Positions 52,660 through 62,116 of a stretch of DNA of 64,000 bases are shown here, piece after piece; position 1 is the stretch's first letter, and every line of letters begins with the position of its first letter. The notes beneath the pieces are model-generated. The model saw nothing but the letters and a program-made list of their open reading frames with translations. It was not told the origin of the DNA and did no database searches. Origin of the DNA: Mesorhizobium waimense (GTDB lineage Bacteria; Pseudomonadota; Alphaproteobacteria; Rhizobiales; Rhizobiaceae); contig NZ_QZWZ01000006.1 in NCBI RefSeq assembly GCF_003601975.1, positions 124,001 to 188,000 of the forward strand, written 5' to 3'. Made by a program: the position numbers and the translations under genes.

Positions 52660-52959
52660 TCAGCGGCAACCCGCCAGAATTGCGTTGCCCAGCACCTGGC
52701 AAGGCGGCCTGACCACCGGCACTTGCGGTCGCGGCTGCGGCACGATTTGGCGGTCCTGGGCGCGATACTGCTGCTGCTGCTGCTGGAATTGCCGCCGCTG
52801 CAGCCTGTTTTGCAAGGCCTGCAAGTCGTTCTGCTGGATCAGAATATTACGGTTTGTTGGAACAACGGCTTGCGCCAAGGCATACGGGGCTGCAACCGGC
52901 AGCATGACTGTTGCCAGCATGGCCGACATGAAGACCGTCGATAGACGAAGCTGCGGCAT
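52660..52959 (-). CDS. Small secreted Gln-rich hypothetical protein
   Basis: A 99-residue protein with a signal peptide (about 1-29, cleavage after ALA) and a mature part of Gln-rich repeats (NDLQALQNRLQRRQFQQQQQQ) followed by a Pro/Val stretch and two cysteines (PPCQVLG, LAGCR). GGGAG lies before ATG 52959. I do not recognise the family. A short low-complexity frame of this kind could be fortuitous, but the leader is convincing. Confidence 0.55.
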   Translation of the reverse strand: MPQLRLSTVFMSAMLATVMLPVAAPYALAQAVVPTNRNILIQQNDLQALQNRLQRRQFQQQQQQYRAQDRQIVPQPRPQVPVVRPPCQVLGNAILAGCR

Positions 52960-53062
52960 CGATCCGCTCCCGCGTGAAACACCTCCCGTTCATATAGGGC
53001 ATTTGACGGGCGGTGCCATGGTCGATGGGCAGCCACGCCAAATTGATGGGATCGGCGGCTGA

Positions 53063-53281
53063 GCCCTACAACACGGCGCATTGGCGTTCAGCACTTGCCA
53101 GGCCGTCGGCTGCCTGGTGCCGGTGGCATTCAACGCCGACATCATGCCACTGCTGCAGAACGGCACCACCTTGAAGATCAATGCGGTCGCGGTGGATTCG
53201 GGACAACCGATCAGCTTTGCCATCTCGCTCAACGGCTTCGGCGGCGCGCTGGCCAGGACTGCCGAACTCTCGGCCGACTAG
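53063..53281 (+). pseudogene. C-terminal remnant of an invasion-associated locus B (IalB) family gene
   Basis: The frame from 53063 encodes the C-terminal 60-70 residues of an IalB protein (CQAVGCLVPVAFNADIMPLL ... FAISLNGFGGALARTAEL, with the paired cysteines of that domain). It is preceded by an in-frame TGA at 53060-53062. The signal peptide and N-terminal domain are missing, and I found no trace of them in the 100 bases upstream. No ribosome site; it is a relic. Confidence 0.75.
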
Positions 53282-53325
53282 AGCAGCCGCCCGCGCGAAC
53301 GCTCACAAGGCGTGTTTGATCGCGC

Positions 53326-54018
53326 TCAGTCGACCTCGCGCAGGCGATATCCAACGCCGGTCTCGGTGGTGATATAGCGCGGCTGGTCGGGCGTCTTCTC
53401 GATCTTCTGCCTGAGCTGGCGGACATAGACCCTGAGATATTGCACGTCGGTGGAATCGCCCCAGACCTGCTTCAGCAGGAAATGGTGGGTGAGCACCTTG
53501 CCGGCATGCTGCACCAGGATCCGCAATATGTCGTATTCCTTCGGCGAGAGTTTTACCTCCTTGCCTTCGACCTTGACGATGCGCTTGACCAGGTCGACCA
53601 TGAGGTCGCCGGTGTGGAACACCGGTTTCTCGCCCTGCTGCTGGAACTTGTGTCGCAGCGCCACGCGGATGCGCGCGACGAGCTCGTTCATGCCGAACGG
53701 CTTGGTGACATAATCATCGGCGCCGAGTTCGAGCGCCTGGACGATCCCGGTCTCGTCGGTGCGGCTGGACAGGATGACCACCGGAATGTCGAGGCCATCG
53801 TCGCGCCACCTGCCGAGCAGCTCGTGGCCGGTCATGCCGGGCAAGCCGAGGTCGAGCAGGATCAGGTCCGGCTTCTCCGTCTCCACGAGCTCTATCGCCA
53901 CCTTCGCGTTCGGCGCCTCCGAGACCGCATAGCCCTGGCTGCCGAGGCCGACGCGAAGCAGTTTGCGGATCGGCGGTTCGTCATCGACGACCAAGATGGT
54001 GACGTTCTGATGTGTCAT
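53326..54018 (-). CDS. kdpE: KdpE, response regulator of the potassium transport operon
   Basis: A 230-residue OmpR-family regulator. The receiver domain (1-115) has the acidic pair DDEP, the acceptor Asp in LILLDLGLPGMTG (about residue 54) and a conserved Lys (TKPFG). The C-terminal winged helix (about 130-228) ends YRLRE. It starts in a 4-base overlap with kdpD. It activates kdp transcription under potassium limitation or osmotic stress. Confidence 0.96.
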   Translation of the reverse strand: MTHQNVTILVVDDEPPIRKLLRVGLGSQGYAVSEAPNAKVAIELVETEKPDLILLDLGLPGMTGHELLGRWRDDGLDIPVVILSSRTDETGIVQALELGADDYVTKPFGMNELVARIRVALRHKFQQQGEKPVFHTGDLMVDLVKRIVKVEGKEVKLSPKEYDILRILVQHAGKVLTHHFLLKQVWGDSTDVQYLRVYVRQLRQKIEKTPDQPRYITTETGVGYRLREVD

Positions 54019-56750
54019 GCCAAATCACCAACGGTCTGGTCGTCCGCTTTGGGCTCGTTCAGCTCAGGCAGCTCCGTCGGCACCGGCATGCGGATGGTGA
54101 AGATCGCGCCCGGGCGATCGGTCCGGTTTGCCGCCGATATGGTGCCGCCCATCGCTTCGATGAAACCACGGCAGATCGACAGGCCAAGGCCAGTGCCGGC
54201 GCGCACCTGGTCGCCTTTGCGCACCCGGTAGAAGGTGTCGAAAATCCGCTCCAGATCGTTGGGCGGAATGCCCGGTCCCTCGTCCATGATCTGCAGGATG
54301 ACGAAGCCATTGTCGACCCAGCCCTGCAGCCGGATCGTCGAGCCGGGCGGCGCATATTTGGCGGCGTTGTCGAGGAGATTGAACAGCGCCTGTTCGAACA
54401 GCACAGGGTCGAGCCGCAGCATCGGCAGATCGGACGGGATGTCGACCTCGGTCTTGTGCTCCTCGGTGATCTTGCGCGCCCGCCGCAAGGCCGAACCGAC
54501 GATGTCGCCGACAAAGTGGAAGGCGTAGTTCGGCTCCATGGCGCCGGATTCTATCTTGGTCATGTCGAGCAGATTGGCGATGAAGCGGTTCAGCCGCTCC
54601 GCTTCGTCGAGCACGGTCGACAACAGCTCGGCCCGGTCTTTCTCGGGCAGCGCCGGGGCGAATTCACGGAGCGTGCCGGCCGCACCCATGATGGCGGCGA
54701 GCGGGGTCTTCAGATCATGAGAGATGGAGGTCAGCAGCGCCGAGCGCAAGCGGTCGGCCTCGGCCGCGAGCTTGGCGCGGTCGACGTCGGCGACAAGCTG
54801 GATGCGCTCGATGGCGACGGCTGCCTGGTCGGCGAGCGCGTCGAGGAGACGCTGCTGCTCCGGCGTCAGCAGCGGCCCCTGCTTGTCGTTGTCGAGGCCG
54901 ACGACACCGACAGCCGTGCGTCCGGTGCGCAAGGGGAGGTAGAGGCGCTTTGCGCCGGGCAGCGTGTCGGCGCCGCGACCGGCGGCGCGGTCATGCTCCC
55001 AGGCCCAACGCGCGGCCGCGATGTCGGCCTCGGCCAGCGTGTCGTCGGGCGGATAGCCGGCCTTGACGGTGATCGTGCCGTTCTCGGGCAGAAGCAGCAC
55101 CACACGCAGCTTCAGCATCGAAGCGATCTGGAAGGCGGTGGCCCACAGAACGTCGTCGAGCGTGCCGGCGCCGGCGAGCTTCTTGGAAAAGAGATAGATA
55201 TCTTCCGTGGCCCGTGCGCGTGAGCGGGCGGCGACCGCCTGGCGCTGCACGCGCGCCGTCAGATTGCTGGCGATGACGGCGACAACCAGGAAGACGGCAA
55301 GCGCGACGATGCTCTCCGGATCCCTGATCGTCAGTGTGTAGCGCGGCTCGAGGAAAAAGTAGTTGAAGGCAAGGGCACTGACGAGACAGGCATACAGCGC
55401 CGGCCAGAGCCCGCCGGTCACCGCCGATGTCAGCACCCCGATGAGAAAGATGATCGCCAGGTTGCGAACGTCGAGAAACTGGTCGAGCAGGACTGCGAAG
55501 GCGAGCGAGCCCGCGACATAGGCCGTGGCAAACAGATAGGGCCAGACCTGGAATGGCCTCTGCTCGGTCGCCGCCCTTACATTCCTCGACGTCGCTTCGC
55601 TGCCTCGATCGGTTCCCGAAATCACATGGACACTGATGTCGCCGGCGTTGCGGATGAGGTCATAGGTGAGCGAGCCTTCGATCAGCTCGCGCCAGCGCGA
55701 CCGGGTCGGCCTGCCGATGACGATATGGGTGAAATTGTTCGCCGTTGCGTGGCGCACGATGTCCTGCGCGACGTTCTGACCCGGAATGGTCGTCGCTTCG
55801 GCGCCGAGCTGCTCTGCAAGGCGCAGCAGTGTCGCCAGCCTATCCTTGTCCTCCTCGGACATGGCGGCCGAACGAGGGGTGTCGACATGGAGCGCCGCCC
55901 AGGGTGCGCGAAGCCGGTCGGCCAGCCTGCGCGCATAGCGGACGCGGGCCGCCCCGCCCGGACGCGCGTCGACGCAGACGAGCACCCTTTCGCCCGCCGC
56001 CCACGGCCCCGGAATGGCGTGCGCCTGCATGTGGTTTAGCAACTGCTCGTCGACGCGCTGTGCCGTGCGCCGCAGCGCCAGCTCCCGAAGCGCGGTCAGA
56101 TTGCCCGGCGAGAAATAGTTCTCGATGGCGCGCTGGGCGGTCTTGGGGAAATAGACCTTACCTTCCTTCAGCCGCTGGATCAGGTCGTCGGGGGTGAGGT
56201 CGATGATCTCGATGTCGTCGGCCTGGTCGATGATGGAGTCGGGAACCGTCTCGCGCACCCTGACATGGGTGATCTGCGCCACGACATCGTTCAGGCTTTC
56301 GACATGCTGGATGTTGAGCGTCGTGTAGACGTCGATGCCGTTTGCCAGGATTTCCTGGACGTCGAGATAGCGCTTGGGGTGGCGGCTGCCCGGTGCATTG
56401 GTGTGGGCGAGCTCGTCGACGAGAGCCAGCTTGGGGCGGCGGGCAAGGATGGCATCGATGTCCATCTCGTCCAGCATGCGGCCCTTGTAGTCGACCTTCT
56501 GGCGCGGGATGACTTCGTAGCCTTCCACCAGCGCCAGGGTTTCCTTGCGGCCGTGCGTCTCGACGACGCCGATCACCACGTCCATGCCATCGGTCAGCCT
56601 GGCGCGACCCGCCATCAGCATCTCGTAGGTCTTGCCGACGCCGGGTGCGGCGCCGAGGAATATCCTCAGGCGACCGCGCTCCTCGCGCTCCGCATGCTCG
56701 AGCAGCGCGTCCGGAGAGGGTCTGTAATCGTTGCTTCTGTCCTCTGGCAT
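54015..56750 (-). CDS. kdpD: KdpD, potassium sensor histidine kinase
   Basis: A 911-residue sensor. The N-terminal KdpD domain has Walker A GAAPGVGKT near residue 33. A USP-like domain (about 255-375), four closely spaced transmembrane helices (about 410-495), a GAF-like domain, HisKA (phosphoacceptor His in SISHDLKTPLAAI, about 675) and HATPase_c follow. The ATG lies seven bases from the end of a palindromic repeat (56757-56861), and its ribosome site is poor (AGGG at 56758-56755). Confidence 0.97.
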   Translation of the reverse strand: MPEDRSNDYRPSPDALLEHAEREERGRLRIFLGAAPGVGKTYEMLMAGRARLTDGMDVVIGVVETHGRKETLALVEGYEVIPRQKVDYKGRMLDEMDIDAILARRPKLALVDELAHTNAPGSRHPKRYLDVQEILANGIDVYTTLNIQHVESLNDVVAQITHVRVRETVPDSIIDQADDIEIIDLTPDDLIQRLKEGKVYFPKTAQRAIENYFSPGNLTALRELALRRTAQRVDEQLLNHMQAHAIPGPWAAGERVLVCVDARPGGAARVRYARRLADRLRAPWAALHVDTPRSAAMSEEDKDRLATLLRLAEQLGAEATTIPGQNVAQDIVRHATANNFTHIVIGRPTRSRWRELIEGSLTYDLIRNAGDISVHVISGTDRGSEATSRNVRAATEQRPFQVWPYLFATAYVAGSLAFAVLLDQFLDVRNLAIIFLIGVLTSAVTGGLWPALYACLVSALAFNYFFLEPRYTLTIRDPESIVALAVFLVVAVIASNLTARVQRQAVAARSRARATEDIYLFSKKLAGAGTLDDVLWATAFQIASMLKLRVVLLLPENGTITVKAGYPPDDTLAEADIAAARWAWEHDRAAGRGADTLPGAKRLYLPLRTGRTAVGVVGLDNDKQGPLLTPEQQRLLDALADQAAVAIERIQLVADVDRAKLAAEADRLRSALLTSISHDLKTPLAAIMGAAGTLREFAPALPEKDRAELLSTVLDEAERLNRFIANLLDMTKIESGAMEPNYAFHFVGDIVGSALRRARKITEEHKTEVDIPSDLPMLRLDPVLFEQALFNLLDNAAKYAPPGSTIRLQGWVDNGFVILQIMDEGPGIPPNDLERIFDTFYRVRKGDQVRAGTGLGLSICRGFIEAMGGTISAANRTDRPGAIFTIRMPVPTELPELNEPKADDQTVGDLA

Positions 56751-56756
56751 TTGACC

Positions 56757-56861
56757 CTAGAGCGTTCAACGTTTCACGGAAACGCTGAACCGCTCCATTT
56801 CTTTGTTTTCACGCAATTCCGGACGGAAAATGGCTGCGCACTTTTCCTGGAATTGCTCTAG
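56757..56861. repeat. Palindromic intergenic repeat abutting the kdpD start
   Basis: Terminal inverted repeats CTAGAGC (56757-56763) and GCTCTAG (56855-56861) enclose two hairpins: AGCGTTCAACGTTTC pairing with GAAACGCTGAACCGCT, and GCAATTCCGGA pairing with TCCTGGAATTGC. I recognise this as a common rhizobial mosaic intergenic element. It separates kdpC from kdpD. Confidence 0.75.
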
Positions 56862-56905
56862 ATATGGACGGCGCCGGGGAGGCTGTCGACCCCGGCCGCT
56901 GCCAT

Positions 56906-57475
56906 TCACTGCTTCGTTGACGCGTCCAGCACCAGGTTGAGGGCCAGCACGTTGACCACGGGCTCGCCCATGAAGCCGAGCTCGCGGGCCTCGACATGGC
57001 TGTCGACAAGCGCCTTGATCTTCGCTGCATCGACACCCCTGGCCTTGGCCACCCTGGCAATTTGGAAATAGGCCGCTTCCGGGCTGATATGCGGGTCGAG
57101 GCCGCTGCCAGAGGTCGTCACCAGGTCCATGGGAACCGGCTGGTTCGGGTTCTCGGCCCTCAGCTTTTCGGCGTCGCCCTTGATGCGGTCGATCAGCTTC
57201 TGGTTGGTCGGGCCGAGATTCGAGCCGCCGGAGGCGGTGGCGTTGTAGCCGTCGCCGGCGGCCGACGGGCGGCCGTGGAAATAATGGTCGCTGGCGAAGG
57301 CCTGGCCGATCAACTCGGAACCGACGACCTTGCCGTCCTTCTCGATCAGGCTGCCATTGGCCTGGCGCGGAAACAAGGCCTGGGCGATGCCGGTCATGCC
57401 GATCGGATAGATGAGGCCGGTCAGCACAGTGAAGAAGACGATCATGATGATCGCGGGTCTGATTTGCGTGAGCAT
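56906..57475 (-). CDS. kdpC: KdpC subunit of the potassium-transporting ATPase
   Basis: A 189-residue protein with one N-terminal transmembrane helix (about 8-28) and a periplasmic domain with the KdpC motifs ([61 protein letters not shown]). It assists KdpFAB assembly and ATP affinity. It lies 12 bases after kdpB. Confidence 0.97.
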   Translation of the reverse strand: MLTQIRPAIIMIVFFTVLTGLIYPIGMTGIAQALFPRQANGSLIEKDGKVVGSELIGQAFASDHYFHGRPSAAGDGYNATASGGSNLGPTNQKLIDRIKGDAEKLRAENPNQPVPMDLVTTSGSGLDPHISPEAAYFQIARVAKARGVDAAKIKALVDSHVEARELGFMGEPVVNVLALNLVLDASTKQ

Positions 57476-57487
57476 GGACGTCGTTCC

Positions 57488-59581
57488 TTAGGCGAGGCCA
57501 ATGGCGGTGATGATCATGTCGATCGCCTTGATGCCGACGAACGGAACGATGATGCCGCCGAGGCCGTAGACGAGCAGGTTGCGGCTGAGCAGGGCGCCGG
57601 CGCCGATGGCGCGGTATCTGACGCCCCTCAGCGACAGCGGGATCAGTGCGATGATGATCAGCGCGTTGAAGATGATGGCCGACAGGATGGCGCTTTGCGG
57701 TGTCGCCAGATGCATGATGTTTAGCGCCTGCAGCGGCCCGGTGGTCTGCCCCGGCGCGATGTAGAAGACGGCGAACATCGCCGGGATGATGGCAAAGTAT
57801 TTGGCAACGTCGTTGGCGATCGAAAAGGTCGTCAGCGAACCACGCGTCATCAGCAGCGCCTTGCCGATCTCGACGATCTCGATCAGCTTGGTCGGGTCGC
57901 TGTCGAGGTCGACCATGTTGCCGGCCTCGCGCGCGGCGACCGTGCCGGTGTTCATGGCGACGCCGACATCGGCCTGGGCCAGGGCGGGTGCGTCGTTGGT
58001 GCCGTCGCCGCACATGGCGACCAGCTTGCCCTTGGCCTGTTCGTCGCGAATCAGCTTCAGCTTGTCCTCGGGCGTTGCCTGGGCAAGGAAGTCGTCGACG
58101 CCGGCTTCCGCCGCGATCGCCGCCGCCGTCATCGGATTGTCGCCGGTGATCATCACGGTGCGGATGCCCATCTTGCGCAGTTCGGCAAAGCGCTCCCTGA
58201 TGCCGCCCTTGACGATGTCCTTGAGGTGGACGACGCCGAGCAGGCGGCCGTCACGCTCGACCGCCAGCGGCGTGCCGCCGGACTTGGCGATCTCGTCGGC
58301 GATCGCCTGCAGGTCGCGCACGGCGTCGCTGCCGGGCCGCGTGCCGCTGCTGGCGAGCGTCGACTGACTGACATGGGCGAGCACCGAATCGACCGCGCCC
58401 TTGCGGATCGACGAGCCGTCTATATCGACGCCGCTCATGCGGGTCTGCGCGGTGAAGGGCACGAAGGTGGCGTGCAATGTCGCCATGTCGCGGGCGCGGA
58501 TGGCGTATTTCTCCTTGGCCAGGACGACGATCGAACGGCCTTCCGGCGTTTCGTCGGCAAGCGAGGCGAGCTGTGCTGCGTCGGCCAGATCCTGCTCGGT
58601 GACGCCCTTGATCGGGCGGAACTCGGTCGCCTGGCGGTTGCCGAGCGTGATGGTGCCGGTCTTGTCGAGCAGCAGCGTGTCGACGTCGCCCGCGGCTTCC
58701 ACGGCGCGGCCCGACATGGCCAGCACATTGAAGCGCACCAGGCGGTCCATGCCGGCGATGCCGATGGCCGACAGCAGCGCGCCGATGGTGGTCGGGATCA
58801 GGGTGACGAACAGGGCGACGAGAACGGTCACCGAGATATAGCCGCCCGAATAGGAGGCGAAGCTCGGGATCGTCGCGGTGGCCAGCACAAAGATCAGCGT
58901 CATGCCGACGAGCAGGATGTTGAGCGCGATCTCGTTGGGCGTCTTCTGGCGCGCGGCACCCTCGACCAGCGAGATCATGCGATCGAGGAAGGTGTGGCCC
59001 GATGCAGCGGTGATGCGCACGCGGATCCAGTCGGACAGCACCTGCGTGCCGCCGGTCACCGCCGAACGGTCGCCGCCGGATTCGCGGATGACCGGCGCCG
59101 ATTCACCAGTGATCGCCGCCTCGTTGACGGAGGCCACGCCCTCGATCACCTCGCCGTCGGACGGGATGATGTCGCCGGCCTCGACGAGAACGATGTCACC
59201 GACCTTCAGGCTGGTGCCGGGCACCAGCTTGAACTTGCTGCGATCCTCGCCGTTCAAAAGCTTGGCCTGAGCCTCGGTGCGCGCCTTGCGCAGCGAGTCG
59301 GCCTGCGCCTTGCCGCGGCCTTCAGCGACGGCTTCGGCGAAGTTGGCGAACAGCACGGTGAACCAGAGCCAGATGATGATCTGCAGCGTGAAGCCGAAAT
59401 CGCCGCCGCCGGTCACAAGATCCCTGAGGAAGAGGACCGACGTCAGCAGCGACACGATGGCGACAACGAACATCACCGGGTTCTTGATCAGGGTACGCGG
59501 GTTCAGTTTCCTGAAGGCTCCGCCGATGGCGGGCCACATGATGCCGGCATCCATGATGCTGGCGGATTTGGACTGGCTCAT
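57488..59581 (-). CDS. kdpB: KdpB, P-type ATPase subunit of the potassium transporter
   Basis: A 697-residue P-type ATPase with the phosphorylated Asp in [11 protein letters not shown] (about residue 308), the TGES actuator loop, the nucleotide-domain motif KGAVDSVL and [18 protein letters not shown] in the hinge. It energises uptake with KdpA. The ATG overlaps the stop of the upstream 71-residue protein by 4 bases. Confidence 0.98.
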   Translation of the reverse strand: MSQSKSASIMDAGIMWPAIGGAFRKLNPRTLIKNPVMFVVAIVSLLTSVLFLRDLVTGGGDFGFTLQIIIWLWFTVLFANFAEAVAEGRGKAQADSLRKARTEAQAKLLNGEDRSKFKLVPGTSLKVGDIVLVEAGDIIPSDGEVIEGVASVNEAAITGESAPVIRESGGDRSAVTGGTQVLSDWIRVRITAASGHTFLDRMISLVEGAARQKTPNEIALNILLVGMTLIFVLATATIPSFASYSGGYISVTVLVALFVTLIPTTIGALLSAIGIAGMDRLVRFNVLAMSGRAVEAAGDVDTLLLDKTGTITLGNRQATEFRPIKGVTEQDLADAAQLASLADETPEGRSIVVLAKEKYAIRARDMATLHATFVPFTAQTRMSGVDIDGSSIRKGAVDSVLAHVSQSTLASSGTRPGSDAVRDLQAIADEIAKSGGTPLAVERDGRLLGVVHLKDIVKGGIRERFAELRKMGIRTVMITGDNPMTAAAIAAEAGVDDFLAQATPEDKLKLIRDEQAKGKLVAMCGDGTNDAPALAQADVGVAMNTGTVAAREAGNMVDLDSDPTKLIEIVEIGKALLMTRGSLTTFSIANDVAKYFAIIPAMFAVFYIAPGQTTGPLQALNIMHLATPQSAILSAIIFNALIIIALIPLSLRGVRYRAIGAGALLSRNLLVYGLGGIIVPFVGIKAIDMIITAIGLA

Positions 59582-59793
59582 TTGGTGGCTCCAGTGTCGA
59601 TGTTGTTGGCAGGCACCGATCGATCGGATGCCGAAGGAAGATGCGGCGGCCCGTAGACCAGCACCCAGACGACGATCATGACTGCCGCAATGCCGAAGAA
59701 GGTGGACAAGGTCGGGAAGGGAGGGGGAGTTGCCTCCCCCTCATTGTCGGCCCGGGGCCGAGCCTTGCGACGCTTGATGTTGAACCAGGACAT
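59578..59793 (-). CDS. Small single-pass membrane protein between kdpA and kdpB
   Basis: A 71-residue protein with a basic, Pro-rich N-terminus, one transmembrane helix (about 30-48, [19 protein letters not shown]) and a polar C-tail. Its frame is fully inside the kdp operon: 26 bases after kdpA and overlapping kdpB by the ATGA junction, so it is almost certainly translated with them. I know of no such gene in the enteric kdpFABC operon. A perfect 9-bp hairpin lies within the coding region (59721-59742). Confidence 0.75.
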   Translation of the reverse strand: MSWFNIKRRKARPRADNEGEATPPPFPTLSTFFGIAAVMIVVWVLVYGPPHLPSASDRSVPANNIDTGATK

Positions 59794-59819
59794 GCCGTTT
59801 ATCCAAGGTGGAGCCGTTT

Positions 59820-61523
59820 TCAGAATGTCTGCCCATGGATCATCGCCAGATGCTCGACGATCGGTCCGATCGCCAGGGCCGGGAAGAAGGTGAGACCGAC
59901 AACGATCAGGATGACGCCGACCAGCAGGCCGACGAACAGCGGGCCGTCGGTCGGGAAGGTGCCGGCCGAGGCCGGGACCGACTTTTTCGCCACCAGCGAG
60001 CCGGCAATGGCAAGCGCCGGGATGATGACCAGGAAGCGGCCCATCAGCATGCCGATGCCGAGCGTGATGTTGTACCAGGGCGTGTTGCCGCTAAGGCCGC
60101 CAAAGGCCGAGCCGTTGTTGGCCGCGGCCGAAGTGTAGGCATAGAGCACCTCGGAGAAGCCATGCGGACCGCCATTGGCCATCGAGGCGACGCCAGTCGG
60201 CAGCACAACGGCAATCGCGGTGAAGATCAGCATCGCCAGCGGCAGGCACAGGATGGCCAGCATCGCCATCTTGACCTCCTTGGCCTCGATCTTCTTGCCG
60301 AGATATTCGGGCGTGCGTCCGACCATCAGTCCGGCGACGAAAACCGTAATGACGATGAACATCAGGATGCCGTAGAAGCCGGCGCCGACACCTCCGACGA
60401 TGACCTCGCCAAGCTGCATGTTGAGGATCGGGATCAGGCCGCCGATAGCGGTGAAGCTGTCGTGCATGGCGTTGACGGCGCCGCAGGAGGCGGCGGTGGT
60501 GATGACGGCGAACAAGGCCGAGAGAGCGATGCCGAAGCGGGTCTCCTTGCCTTCCATGTTGCCGCCGTCGATGCCCAGCACGTGGACCAGCGGATTGCCT
60601 GATGCTTCCGCCCAATAGCAGACGGCGACGCTGGCAATGAACAGCACGCCCATGGCGGCCAGGATCGCCCAGCCCTGGCGCTGGTTGCCGACCATGCGGC
60701 CGAAGACGTTGGTGAGTGCGGCGCCGAGCGCGAAGATCGTCACCATCTGGATCAGGTTGGAGATGGCGTCGGGGTTTTCGAATGGATGGGCGGCGTTGGC
60801 ATTGAAGAAGCCGCCGCCATTGGTGCCGAGCATCTTGATGGCGACTTGTGAGGCGACGGGGCCGAGCGCGATGGTCTGCTTCGCACCTTCGAGCGTGGTG
60901 GCGTCGACATAGGGACCAAGCGTCTGCGGCATGCCCAGCCAGACATAGGCGAGGGTCAGCACGATACAGAGCGGCAGAAGGATGTAGAGGGTGCAGCGGG
61001 TCATATCGACCCAGAAATTGCCGATCGATTTGACCGAGGCGCGGGCAAAGCCGCGGATCAGCGCCACCGCAATGGCGATGCCGACGGCGGCCGACATGAA
61101 GTTCTGCACGGTGAAGCCGGCCATCTGCACGAGATAGGACATCGTGCTTTCGCCACCGTAGTTCTGCCAGTTGGTGTTGGTCGGGAAGCTGACGGCGGTG
61201 TTGAAGGCAAGCCCTGGCTCGACCGCGGTCATGCCAGCCGGATTATAGGGCAGGATGCCTTGGGCGCGCTGGAGGACATAGAGCAAGAGGAAGCTGGCCA
61301 GGCTGAAGAACATGATACCGGCCGCGTAAGTGGTCCAGTGCTGCTCCTCGTTCTCGCTGGTTCCCGACACACGGTAGAGGCCGCGTTCGATGGGGCCGAG
61401 AACAGGCGAGAGAAACGTGCGCTCACCGCTGAAAACGCGGTACATGTAGCGGCCGAGCGGCTTCACCAGCAAAACGACGATCCCGCAATAGACGAGGATC
61501 TGTATCCATCCGTTGACGGTCAT
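59820..61523 (-). CDS. kdpA: KdpA, potassium channel subunit
   Basis: A 567-residue membrane protein of the SKT superfamily with ten or more hydrophobic segments and four selectivity-filter pore loops ([29 protein letters not shown], the [12 protein letters not shown] loop, and GSAFGGL). Potassium enters through it and reaches KdpB. ATG 61523 with GGAAAG upstream is preferred over the longer frame to 61586. Confidence 0.97.
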   Translation of the reverse strand: MTVNGWIQILVYCGIVVLLVKPLGRYMYRVFSGERTFLSPVLGPIERGLYRVSGTSENEEQHWTTYAAGIMFFSLASFLLLYVLQRAQGILPYNPAGMTAVEPGLAFNTAVSFPTNTNWQNYGGESTMSYLVQMAGFTVQNFMSAAVGIAIAVALIRGFARASVKSIGNFWVDMTRCTLYILLPLCIVLTLAYVWLGMPQTLGPYVDATTLEGAKQTIALGPVASQVAIKMLGTNGGGFFNANAAHPFENPDAISNLIQMVTIFALGAALTNVFGRMVGNQRQGWAILAAMGVLFIASVAVCYWAEASGNPLVHVLGIDGGNMEGKETRFGIALSALFAVITTAASCGAVNAMHDSFTAIGGLIPILNMQLGEVIVGGVGAGFYGILMFIVITVFVAGLMVGRTPEYLGKKIEAKEVKMAMLAILCLPLAMLIFTAIAVVLPTGVASMANGGPHGFSEVLYAYTSAAANNGSAFGGLSGNTPWYNITLGIGMLMGRFLVIIPALAIAGSLVAKKSVPASAGTFPTDGPLFVGLLVGVILIVVGLTFFPALAIGPIVEHLAMIHGQTF

Positions 61524-61557
61524 GAGATTGGCTTTCCGTGCCTGGCGCCAGCAGCGA

Positions 61558-61647
61558 TCAGAAGCGTTCTGGGCGAATGAGGGCATATGTCAGATAGGCG
61601 AGCAGGAACAAGGTCACGCCGCCGCCGAGGATATAGTCGAGAAGCAT
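61558..61647 (-). CDS. kdpF: KdpF small subunit
   Basis: A 29-residue hydrophobic peptide ([20 protein letters not shown]..., ending PERF) that stabilises the KdpFABC complex. One transmembrane helix spans most of it; the ending LIRPE is characteristic. GGAAGGA lies seven bases before ATG 61647. It is 34 bases before kdpA. Confidence 0.9.
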   Translation of the reverse strand: MLLDYILGGGVTLFLLAYLTYALIRPERF

Positions 61648-61663
61648 TTTGTGATCCTTCCGC

Positions 61664-61744
61664 TCAGAGAATGTCGCAGGCCTTGATGTAAGCGAAGGAC
61701 AGGGCGAAGAACGAAATCCCTATCCCGAGAACGAGGATATCCAT
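61664..61744 (-). CDS. 26-residue membrane peptide at the head of the kdp operon
   Basis: MDILVLGIGISFFALSFAYI followed by KACDIL: one transmembrane helix and a short tail with a single Cys. AAGGAAAA lies before ATG 61744. It ends 16 bases before kdpF. Similar tiny ORFs upstream of kdpF exist in other proteobacteria, but their function is not known to me. Confidence 0.7.
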   Translation of the reverse strand: MDILVLGIGISFFALSFAYIKACDIL

Positions 61745-62116
61745 TGTATTTTCCTTGCTTGCGCCTTGTGCTTCGTGATTGCAGCCGGCAACGTCGAAAT
61801 TCCACGGGGAACGGCACGCGTACCTTGATTGGCGACGACGTCCGGAGCTTCAACTCGCACGGAATATGGACCCGATCGCCATAAAGGTTCGAGACGGGGC
61901 GGGGAGGAAAGAAATAGGAATCCTATAAAGGTTTTTGTGCCCTGATTTCAGGGCCGGCTTCGAAAGCTTCGCGCTCCGTTTTGGGGCGGCGCCGCATCTG
62001 TCAGCCATGAAGTGATCAGAGCTGAGCGTGACAGGTCGGTTCTAACTATCCTACCTTGCGACGAAGCGGCGACCGAGCATCCAGTCGGCGCATTGCGAAC
62101 AGGCGAAGGAAGACTG
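61745..62116. promoter_or_regulatory. Divergent control region between the kdp operon and the monooxygenase gene
   Basis: About 370 bases. ATAAAGGTT occurs twice in direct orientation at 61881-61889 and 61925-61933 (44 bases apart, about four helical turns). Two perfect palindromes, ATAGGA-A-TCCTAT (61914-61926) and CCCTGA-TT-TCAGGG (61940-61953), lie alongside. These are candidate KdpE or repressor sites. A GGAAGA ribosome site precedes the monooxygenase ATG. No ORF. Confidence 0.5.

Noticed and set aside
57488..61744. kdp operon considered as part of a mobile island
   Set aside because: Base composition and codon use match the surroundings; no integrase, att site or flanking direct repeats were seen.
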